This document shows, in pieces, positions 35,901-47,900 of a stretch of DNA of 64,000 bases. A program made the position numbers and the translations under genes. Under the pieces are notes generated by a model. It worked only from the letters and a program-made list of their open reading frames with translations, searched no databases and was not told the DNA's origin. The number at the start of each line of letters is the position of its first letter. Position 1 is the stretch's first letter. Source of the stretch: Plazaster borealis (lineage: Eukaryota; Echinodermata; Asteroidea; Forcipulatida; Labidiasteridae); the NCBI GenBank assembly GCA_021014325.1, contig CM037462.1, forward strand, positions 9,468,501-9,532,500. Reading direction: 5' to 3'.

Positions 35901-38900
35901 TACATTTCATAATCGCAGCAAACAGCTGAATTACAATGATATTAAACAGCTACTTGAGTGAAAATCGTTTAACGGGAATGCTATTTTAACTTGTTTACAA
36001 TGTGTTTGTTTATCATTTAATTGTAATTTTGATAATTTGACACGTCTCAATTTTTCGTAATTATCAATAAAAAAATTAGGCCCCAACATCAAGGTTTAGA
36101 AAAACTAGCTACACTTCTGCCGTTGACGGCGTGCGTCAAAATGAGAATACTTTGACGTAATTTGTGGGAGGTTGCTTTGTTATACCTCCATGTTGCAACA
36201 AAGCGGCTTTACAAAACGGAGCACCCACAAATGACGTAACATGAGTGATGACGTTACAGGCTTTTCGCAAATCCTTCTGAAAAGCACAGGGGGAAGGGTG
36301 TTCAAAATTATTGTTTTTCTTACAATTAAAATATGTTTAATCCCATGTGTACTCGATTTCCTTATTGACTGAAATCATCTTAAATTAATTTCATAAAGAT
36401 CACCTGCTGCCGTTTTCTTTCAAGTATGTCTTTAACATCATAAGAGAGGATACAAAAACACAAAATGCAATCATAAATATAATGATTTTGCACATCCCGT
36501 GTATTTTGTTCATCAGATCCACTGTCTTGTCTCGTCTCGTCTGCGTCTTATCTCTCAATAGGTTAAGGCTGCAAATGTTATGCTTCATCCAAACCCAAAT
36601 GTTTTCCAGCAATTGACCGCATCTTTCACCGCTTCAATATATTCACAACTGCCTGTAGGAATGCAATTCTGATCTTGTTATGTATGTGATGCATTATTGA
36701 CACAAAATGACAGCGTTGAAATTGATGTGAATGTGGTTTGTTTTGCGCATTTTTTTCTAATATTTCCTATTTGCCATGCTTTTGATTTTTAGTTTTAATA
36801 TTGTAACGAACCTTAAGCGTCTATTGGGGCAGATATTGCTCTACAAGATGTTCGTTGTTGTTATTGCTATAATTACTGATTAATTTGATTTGATAATTGG
36901 AAAAATATGCTCATTATTTCCTTGTCCACAGTTGTCCACCTTGGACGGTTGGTCAAGCGAGTATAAAAGAATGCAAATGGTGGGAAGGGGGGCTTGGGTG
37001 TTGGCTACCAACAGCCCAATTATAATTTACACAGCCATGTTAGTTATACAGCCATGTTAGTTATACATAAAATACACATGACAACGTGGTTTCCAGATGA
37101 CACTTCTGACTGCATCATTATTTTTTAATAGCCTGGATTTTTGCTAACCTTGTTTTGAAGATATTGTGTATGAATAAGCATTGGCAATTACTAAATTTAA
37201 TTCGACATTCCATTATCGGCGTATCCTGGCCGAGCGGTTAAGAGCACCGGTGTTTCTGATCAGCAGAGTGTGGGTTTGAGTCCCGTTCGTGACACTTGTG
37301 TCCTTGAGCAAGATACTTCACCATAATTGCTTGGTTCTTCGGATGGGTCATACGGAGATTGCACTGTTATATTGTATATGTTGCCTGTGTGGAGAAAATT
37401 AAAGAACTGAACTGAACCGAACTGAACTGAACCGAACTGAACTGAACTGACCTGTCTGATTTTGTATCAACTTTTGATATGAAGAAAGGGGGGCACATCT
37501 TCAAACATGTTCAGCTATTTCTTGTATAACTCTTGAATTGTTTTGTAATTATGGCGCAAAATTTAACATTTCCCAAATGACCACTGTAGTATATTGCCTG
37601 CCAGAAAGGCCCTGAAATGTACTACGTCGTTCTTTTTGTTAACAAAAGTCATATTGTCTATATACCTTTCTTAATTTCAAAAGACCAACCACAAGTGGCC
37701 TTGAGTATCACATAATGTTTTACATAATGTTTTATGAAATGTGTTTGTCAGGCTGTGTCCGAATTGGCGGCTACGGCTACGGCTACGGCTACGGCTACGG
37801 CTACGGCTGAATCGCCACGTCATCATGCGTTGAAGTATAGGACGTCATTTGCAACACCCTAAGAGTCGTGACCGTAGCTGATAGCCGCCAATTCGGATAC
37901 AGCCTATCTTTTTGTTTTGGGTAACACAATTGATTAACCTTTTGACACTTGGCCCGTTTTTTTCTTCTTTTTCTTCCCGCCAGATTTTCATTCTGTAGTG
38001 ACATAGCGAGGGGTATGAATCAATTACACAATAGTAGAATCTGCCATGGTCGTCTCAAGTCCTCCAACTGTGTAGTAGACGATAGATGGGTGGTGAAAAT
38101 AACCGGTAAGAACAAAATATGTCATCTCCAAGAAGTGTTTAAAGGGAAAGTCAGTAGGAGTTGAAACTGTGCATGGTGGGAGTATAATCAAGTGAAGTTT
38201 TGCAGTGACACCATTGTGTAAAACTCTCTTTTGAGTAGTGGTGGTTCTGAGAGGAATCGGTGGTTTGACTACTCGACGTTTCGATCAGTATGCTCTGATC
38301 GTCTTCCGGAGGATGCTGGTCTCTCCAGCATCCTCCTGAAGACAAAATGGTGTCACCGCAAACCTCATCTGAATGGAAAAGTCCATCTTTGGTTTTTGGA
38401 AAGGGTAAATTAGGTCCCATTCTCTCTAGTTTTATTTGTTTTGTTTATTTATTTGCTTCTTGTTTATCTGTTCAGTGAAACACTGCTGTTCAAAGGTGCC
38501 CAGCATTTACAAACATTCCTTAGCATAACAATAGAAAATTGTATACTTGGTATACTTTGATTATCTTAGTATCTTGTAATGAATGCTTTTCTTAAGTTTT
38601 ATTTTTTCCAGTACCTCTGAATATTGTTGGTGATAGATTTTACACATTTGTTATTATTTATTTTTTATTAATAAACACTCCATAGAAAGAACCTGTGAAC
38701 ATTCCATTAAATTTTGTGGTAACGTTTTAGAGAAAATAACAGTTTTGTGAGGAATTTTCGTACACGTTAACATTTGGCTTTACTTTGATTGTAGCTTTGG
38801 GGTATCATGAATTGAAATAGTGAGTTTTCAGATTGAAATTAATCACTATAATTATATCAACCCGGTACTTTGTCTTTAAAGAAAGAAGAAAATATAATAT

Positions 38901-41900
38901 AGATGTGAGGGAAATAATAATTGATGGGCACACGTGAGTTATTTGATGTCGGGCTGTAAACACGGCCTAATACCGTCGGGTTAGGTATGCCACTTATTTA
39001 GAAGCGGGGACATTCGACCAGCGTTTGTACACCACGAGGTCTCTAGCACTGCTTCTTATAAAGTCGAGATAATTAATGGGTGTTTCGCGACGAGCGATGG
39101 GCCGGTTCATCGGAGACCAGGGCCGCCGTGATTTGGAGATGAATCACCGACGATTGGAGCTGTCAAACCGGGGTTCATCTGCCTGGCTGTTGAGATACAG
39201 TTCCACCTTGATGTCTGGAGAAACAAATCAATATCTCGACTGACTTCGGATCCCTCATCGCTGTAGGCGTGGTCTTATCCTCAAAACGGAGGGAGATAAA
39301 CCCTTAATCCGGACTAATCGCAATGTCATGATCAGCAGGGGGGAGGGGGACTATGACCTCTTTATGTCATTTTCAGAGGATAACATGGGGGATTATGAAT
39401 TTATTTGTCTTCACGATTCAAAGACTTTGAGGGATGATGTTTTCATTCCTTGGATTGTAAATAAACCCCACGGTTGGTCGCTTGATGAATGACCACAAAA
39501 TCTCAGTCAGGCAGCCATCTGCATCAAAGATGACCAAGGCCCAATTCCATAGAGCTGCTTAAAGGGTTTGTGTACGTTTGGTAATGACTCTGAAAATGAA
39601 TGGCAATAAAAACTTACCTGGTAAGAAGTACAGCAGCTTTTGATAGTATAATGCATTTTGAGAAACTTTTCACTTCGAAGAACTGCGGTTATCGAAAAAT
39701 ATATCACTTTTTTATCCCCTAAATATGAATCTGAGAAGAGTTATGCGTAACGCTTCTCAGATTGTGTATTCCAATTGCAGGTTATTCTTCCTGCGTGGAC
39801 ATAACCGCTCCAGATTTTCGGCAATATCTCAAAAACGCTACCACCTTTTGAAATGAAATTTTCACAGGTTAGTTTTATGGTATATATCAACAACTATCAT
39901 ATAATTGAAACAAACAGTGGGTTCCAATTACCAAACTTATACAATTCCTTTAAGAATAAATATGTGCCTAGCAATTTTCCGCTAAGCAAAATTAAGCAGG
40001 ATCTCAGTCACAATTTGTACATGTGACATGACATTTTGGCTGGTAACCTTATTCTGGTAAGCAATATTCGTTGTACATAGCTACTTTTTGTGCTTAAGCA
40101 GCTCTATGAAATTGGGTCCAGCGCCTAGCTCGACTCATTATAGCAGTGCGGACGTGTGCACTGATGCCTTACAAATTAGAATTTGACTCAAAAACTTTTT
40201 GATTGTCGTTGAGGTCAAAGATTTATAAAGAAAGGCTCCAAGGTCAAATCTTGTTTTAAGATCAACATATTTTCCAATATTTGGAAAAGATTACAAGTCT
40301 CTAACCTCATGTTAAAACAGTGTAAAATGCCACTGTGTTGGATACCCTTCAAGTGCAATTTTCGTCAAAATCCAAAAACCTTTCGATGAGAAATTTCTCA
40401 ATAATAGATTTTCCATAGACAGAGAGCAACATAATATCATCAAAACTGGCCAGGGGCTATTTTAAACCTTTCAAACTATTCCACAATATGGTAGCTCAAC
40501 ATTCAGAAAACTGTAATCTAAAATCCCTTCTCGACCCATTCTAGAAGAGTAGGTGATTAGTAAATACAATTTCCCAAATCCATCAGTCCCGAGAAGTATA
40601 AGCTACATTTGGGGGAATTTTGTTTGGTTGGAAATTCACACAATTTGAACAGCTGTCATAATTTCAGTTCTGACTCTGTGTTGCCAAATCTTGCCGTAAA
40701 GTTCTACTTTATTTTGATGTGAAAAACTTAGATTATTTGTTTTTTCTTCTTCTATTTACGTTATATTCAGATTACGGTTTACCGACGTTCAGAAGACCGG
40801 ACGGACACCAGAACGTTGACGGTGAAACATATACATCAAGAGTGGCGCGAGTCTACCTCCCTCCAGAGATCCTGGAGTGTCCTAGCCTGCCAATCACACC
40901 ATATGTAGATGTTTATAGGTAAGGTGACAGCGTTGCTGGTGGAGTTATGCCTGAGAAATATCAGGTATGCAGATTATGCATCCAGACTTGCTTATCAGTC
41001 CCTTCAGTAAAAAAAAAGTAGCACATGCTCTAAAAAAATGTAGCGTCAGTGATTCTCCTGTATGGTGGCCGAGCGGTCAAGCGCACTGCTCTCAAGCTCT
41101 TGTGTTTTTGATCAGCAGAGTGTGGGTTCGAGTCCCGGCCATGACACTTGTGTCATTAAAGGCATCGTACACGTTTGGTAATTGTTTGTTTCAAACCTAT
41201 ATTGTTGTAGGTATTTACCATAAAACTAACCTGTGAAAATTTCATTTCAAAAGGTGGTAGCGTTTTTGAGATATTGCCGAAAATCTGGAGCCGTTATGTC
41301 CACGCAGGAAGAATAATCTGCATTGGAAAACACACTCTGAGAAGCGTTACGCGTAACGCTTCTCAGATTCAAATGTTTTGGGGGATAAAAAGTGATATAT
41401 TTTCCCATAACCACAGTACTTCGAAGTGAAAAGTTTCTCAAAATGTATTACCGGTATACTACCCAAAGCTGCTGTCCTTTTTACCAAGTATGTTTTTATT
41501 TCCATTAATTATCAGAGTCATTACCAAACGTGTACGATGCCTTTAAGTATTTAAGTAAGCAGTTATTACCATTAGTGTATCGCCTTTGGATGGAACGTAA
41601 AGCCGATTTCCCTGTGTGTTGTGTAATGCACATAGAGTTTAACACAGTTACTCTTATATTAAGAGAAGGGGTTTGCCCCGGTGTTTCTGGCATGGTTGAC
41701 TTATGATAACGCTGCATCACCTTGTATACCCTTACCAGGCGCTATATAAATGGGTCTCAATTGAAGACAAAATAAAATTGCATACCTGTCTTAAATATAC
41801 CAAGCATTTTGAGACTCCCGTACATAAAGCCCTATAAAAGAACTGAGTATTATTATATTAAAAACGATAACAAAACGTATTGCGTTCACTACATGTTATT

Positions 41901-44900
41901 GTTTTCTCTGCGTGTTTTCTGTTGAGATTAGCTTGGGAACATCGGAAGCCTGGTTTTTAAGCTACTGTAGTTTCTACTGAAATACTCGCGCCAAATAGCT
42001 CAACTTCCAATTACACTTTCGGTCTGAGATGTTTATTTTCAATTCTGCTGGTGTTCAAATGTTGTGATCTTTTTGCTTTATGAATGTAAACGTAAAGCAG
42101 AGTGCATGTAAAGGTCAGAGTCATTGCAGCTTTATGCTGATGAATATTGATACTGAAATGTGCATTCGCATCACGAAAAGCTAGAGTTGTTGCACTACCT
42201 TGTTAGCTCCGTATACATGTTGTTATTGCCTTCAGTGGATGAAATTTCACGAGGTTACTGGCGTTTTTATTTGCCGTGCACCACACAGGAATGACGACTC
42301 TGATTCTAACATACTCGGAGTTGTTGACGAGCAATCTGGGCATAATTTTATAACGGTGCAGTCGGCCGTGTGATCGGCCGTCGTTAGCCACTCAAGACCA
42401 CACTCACAAATAATAACTTATCTTCAGTGTTCTTTTGCTAATTTGTCTTCTTCGCGCGTCGGACACATTCTGTGAAATTTCTCTCTCTCTCTCTCTCACT
42501 CTTCCTTATTTTTTATTTTTATGTTTTATTTTTGTTAAACTTCCTAGACATTCGCCATCTGCTCGTCGTACATCAATCGATTCAAGCTATGCGGTATTTG
42601 TTTCCCCCCAGAAAAGAAAAACAGGCGCGTACGATTTACTGGATTACACAGCATCCGTTCCACGAGCTGAATAAACGGAATTACTCAAACAGTTCCCATT
42701 TGGGGAAACAGAGATTCCCCTTTAGTAGTTCTGTGTTAGTTGAGGCTGCGTTCGCCTTATGTTAAGGTTAACTTGAACGTGAGGCTGTAATGTTCACAGC
42801 CGCTCTCTGTATAGCTTAAACTTGATACATCGGTTTGTAATGACGGGAGAATGTGACGTGACTTGTGTCGTAATCGAGCATTAAATAAAAATGAGTTTAA
42901 AGAAAGTAACCAATAGCATGGCGCAGTCTTTGTACCTTTCCATCCGAGTTACTGCACCAGACTGAGAATAATAGGGAAAATAGTCTGGTGCCGTTTTATA
43001 AAATGCACGTTAGCATTTATTTATATTATTCACAACAGGGTGTGGGTTCGAGACATGACACTTGTATCCTTGAGCAAGATACTTTACCATAATTGCTTTG
43101 TCCTTCGGATGGGACATTGAGCCGTAGGTCCCGTGTACTAGGATTAGTAGTGCACGTAAAAGAACCCATAACACTTATCGTGGAAGAGTAGGAGTTAACC
43201 CCCGGTGTTTCTCGTTCACATAGAAAGCACACTTGTTAACAGGTTTCCTCAGGCTTGTGAGCTACAGTGATTAAGTTCACTTATGGGATATCCTTGGTTT
43301 CATTACCAGAAATCTTGGAGCTTTAAACTCTTCATTTGTATATGTGACGTCTTACTTTTTGCCCAACCAACATCATTGACTAGCACTAATTTGCTGGTGT
43401 ATTGTTTACCATTGTTTCCCCTCCGTACAGTTTTGCAGTCATTTTAGTAGAAATCGCCTCAAGAAACGAACCCTGCGACTCGCAAGATCTCGATAATGTA
43501 GACGGTAGGTGGCGCCCTTCTCTTCCCGATCTCACTTCTTCGGACGCCATGCCTGACGACGAGAGATGCCCGTGCCCCGAGGATTACAAAAAGGTCTGAA
43601 GAAAACCAAAGTTGAAAATTAATTTGGTGTAAAAAGGGTATCACTTATTTAATCAACTAAAAAAATCACATTTTGCTTTTGCGCCACGTCACCGCTTAAA
43701 ATCACTACCATACCCATGCTACGATAAATTGTTACAAACCAGGTTACTTTTTATACCAACTATTTTGGGCACCATAATGCATTGAGTAATCATGGGTGCC
43801 ATTGCCACATATTATAATATGGTGAGTTAGGTTACTCACCTGCGTAGTGGGCGCTGGTTAAACAATCGGGGTGCCACACAAAAAATGACGGATTGGAAAG
43901 GGAATGACACCAAAACCCAATAATTATCAGTTTATTGGTTTGTGCATCCCATTGCTCTATTAAAGATGTAAACATAACTCCCTTGATAGGCTTTCAGTCT
44001 GTTGTTAAACCAAACTTCCAGTATTTTTTTATAGCTGTGTTTGCTTCCCTCTTATTTGTCTTGTCAGCTTTTGTCTTTCTGTCTGTCTGTCTGTCTGTCA
44101 TCGTGTACGTACTAGAGCTACATTGAGGGGCTATCTGTAAGTAGGATCTGAGCTTACAAGAGCTACATTGAGGGGCTACTTGTAAGTAGGTTCTGTACTT
44201 GTGGGCTTTTCTCGTGTTGTGGGCTCATGCCCACAATGTTTAAAACAGAAAAGATTAAAGAAAGGGATCATAGTCACAACCTGTGGAATGCCCACTATGT
44301 CACTCTCCTAAACATGTCTGTCTGTGTCTGCTCCGTAGTTGGCTACATGCCAACGTATTATGGGGTAAAAAGTTGTAATTATGTGTGTATTGGAAACAGT
44401 TAATCACTGATTTCTGTGTGCAACCTTCTGACAAAATGGCAAGACACCGTCATTTAATTTGGATAGGTTTCAATGATGTTATATTCCAACAAGGATTTAG
44501 TGTTAAACCGCCAAATACAGTCATTTCTTGAGGCTATTAAGATTCTTAGTTATCCATCCCGTCTCCAATTCCTTCTCTTAAGTAGCTCATCGAGAGATGC
44601 TGGCAGACAACCCCGACCCTACGTCCAGCCTTCTCCCAGATAAAGACGACCATACACAGCATCAACCCCAACAAGCTCAGCCCCGTCGACATGATGATGC
44701 AACTCATGGAGAAGTACTCAAGACATCTAGAGGCGCTCGTGGCCGAGAGGACACAAGATCTTGAGTTGGAGAAACAAAAAACGGATCGTCTTCTCTACAG
44801 TAAGTCTCTCCTCTGTGTTGTGCTGCGATACAGGGCCCCTCCTACATGACTTCATAATTCACAATCATTAATTGACTTGCTCCGGTCCCCAGTCACCACA

Positions 44901-47900
44901 CCTCAATATCGTGACAGAATTTGCAACGCGAGACTCGGCGGCGAGCGTGTCACGTTCCAAAGCCCACCGGTCTCCTAAGTCCCCGTTGGAACAGCCACGA
45001 TGTAAAGGGCATCGTGCCGAGCGTTATATAGTGCATTGGATTGAAGGGAAGATTTTTGTCTTTTCGATTCTCCCTCCTTTGCTCGTTTGCTTTTAAAGAT
45101 TACTGCTCAGAAAAAAGAAGTTGTAGTAGATAATTCAATCATTTAACCCTTGCATTTTGGTCGGGGCTAACCATGGCACACAAAATAGATAGACTGAGTG
45201 ACAAATCCCAGAGGGAGTTGATGCAACTGTCGGAAGTGCTGAGTTAGGGAGGACATTGTTAGCTCGCATCGATCGAAACGCAATTCGAATGGACTATACT
45301 TTTTTCCACGTCTGGTTGTCCGCTCGGGAACGTTTTTTTCCCTTTAAATCCTTATTTGGGGAAAAGGGGTAATGGTGAGGGTAAAATGAAACCCTAATTA
45401 GGATAGAATTGGGGTCGAAGAATGACCCCATGTGCCCTTCTCAAAGGTGCTGTCACATTTGTGACTTGATATCGATACCATCTGCCCAAAATAGCGATTG
45501 CAAATCTGAAGAAGGGTGTACGCGTAATGTAACACACTATGGCCAAGTTCGCTCAAGGAACATTTTTGTCAACCTCGTTCTTAGGGGTGATCGATCCCGC
45601 CGCGCAATTTTTCCCCCAGCATGCCTTGCTCGCTCATAACCCTCCTCCCGGGCCTTTTCACAAACTTCGGCCTGGGTTCCGTCTCCGGCTTGGGCTCCGT
45701 TAAACATTTTTGGAGCAGCGTGTTTGCACGCGGTGGTTCGAACATCAGACGGAACCTGGGGCCGGAGCCCAAGCCGAGGTTTGAGAAAGGCCCCAGGGGT
45801 AAGTGACGAGAGGTATCGATACGACGCGCTGCCCATGGTAGTGAGGCTGCCATTTTTGTCGGCTAGAGGCCGACATAGATTGTGCAAGTCTCGCGCATAT
45901 TCGAACATTGCGGCCGTTAAAGAGCGCGAGTTTGCTTTATTCACGCGTTAAAGCAATGTACGTGGGAACCGTGGGACCAAAGTGGTTCCAAAAATGTTCG
46001 ATTACGCGCGAGAGACAGACTTGCACGGTATATTGCCTGGTACCCAACACATGAGTACCAGTTAAAATTGTCGTTGTGCGATTTTGCCCCAAGCAGCAGC
46101 AGGGCCCAATTTCATAGCGCTGCTTAACGGTAAGCAAATTTTCGTGCTAACTTTAGCAGAAAAATGTGCTTGTTCATAATTTTATCACAGGTTAGCACGA
46201 AAATTAGGCGGCCATCTTGCGCGTTCACCATGGATTTGTATTGTTACGTCATTCATTTTCATACAGTAAGCATCGGAAGGTTAGCATGCCTTTTCGTGTG
46301 CTTACGGTTAGCAGCGCTATGAAATGGAAACTCACCCAGTAAGCCCAAAATCGGCCGTTAAGCAACTCTATGAAATTGGGCCCAGGTAAATCCATTGTTC
46401 TGGGAGACAATGGAAGTTTATCTGGTGCGAGTCTGCTGCCACCTATTTGAAATCGAATCACGTTCCAGTCCTTTGAGGGAAAAACGCAATATGCTCCTTT
46501 AAAGCGAGGGGTGGAATGGATCACACCGGCCTATACATCAGGATTATAGGTTAATTGAGACAAATACCATTACTTGTACCCAAGTTACAATTCCCATGAT
46601 GTATGGCTGTACAAACAAATTTAACATTAGTATAAGAGCGGCACATACAGCCTTTCTGGGTATACCACCACGATCTAGTTGTTTTAATAGCTGGAATAGT
46701 GTCTACATGATACACTCCTCTGAGTTTTGGAATGGTTCCTGTCCAACTAACGATTCCTTTTTCTCAAAATAATTGACATTCTTGGTGATTAATGTACTAG
46801 TTAGTTTTGTTGTAAGGGGTAGTTTCACAGGGATTTAGTGATACAGGTTTTGTAGAATGTGAGAACACATTGTTTGTGATGAATCAACATGTTTGTTGGT
46901 GTACAGAATCAAACGTGAAGCCAAGACTTGCCGGTATTTGAAAGAGCACCAAACATGTTGGTGTGTAAAGTATGAGGAAGGGTGACTGCTCTATATTCCG
47001 ACACCCCTATATTCCGACACCCCTATGTTCCGACAACCCCACTCGTGATTTACATGCTAGGGTTAGGGTTAGGGTTAGGGTTAGGAATAGGAAAATATAC
47101 CAGGGGTGTCGGAACATAGGGGTGTCGGAACATAGGTGTGTAACCATGAGGAAGATAAACTTAAGCCCCTTTCACACTGGGAATTCCTTTTTCACACTTG
47201 AGTAACTAACCCTAGCAAACTCCCGGGTGTGAAGGAGTTGTGAGCTCGGGGTTCTGCCGACTTGTTTAAACGTAGGGAAATGTTAGGAAATGCACACCCC
47301 AAAGACCCTCTTTTCTGTACTAGGTTTCATTTTGCATTTAACTTGAGACATTATTATCAGAGAAATTTTGTTCAGCCCTCTCCATAGGTAGTTGGTGTTA
47401 CATTAGTACATAGACAAACATTATTTATAACTAATTATATTTTTGATTTGAAAAACATGAGGGCTGTATGACAACAAAATATTGTTTTTTTCCCGATAAG
47501 AGGTTTTAGATTTTACGGTGAAAGTCTTTCGAAAACTGGTAGAAATCTAATTTTTTGGAAAGGCTATCATAGTTTATGGTAAGTTATGGACTATTTGCAA
47601 CAAGAAATGTGATATTAGAATTAGTCCCTCGAGTTGGTACCGGCAAGTGGGGCTGGCTCATGGACTACTACCAACCATGCAAGGAATTTGATAAAAGCTC
47701 CGCCTGTGCCGCACGCGGTAAACGCATAACGTTGCGTTCAGAAAATAGTTTATCGTTGCCAGTACAGAAAGCTGACTTTACCCTGTGTGGCGTCAAGTGG
47801 GAACTATATATTATATAGCCTTCATCGGCGTTTTTACAAAGACTGGGAGTCCGAACCTGGTCAACCGCACGTGTGTTTGACAGCGATATTTACACTGCGT

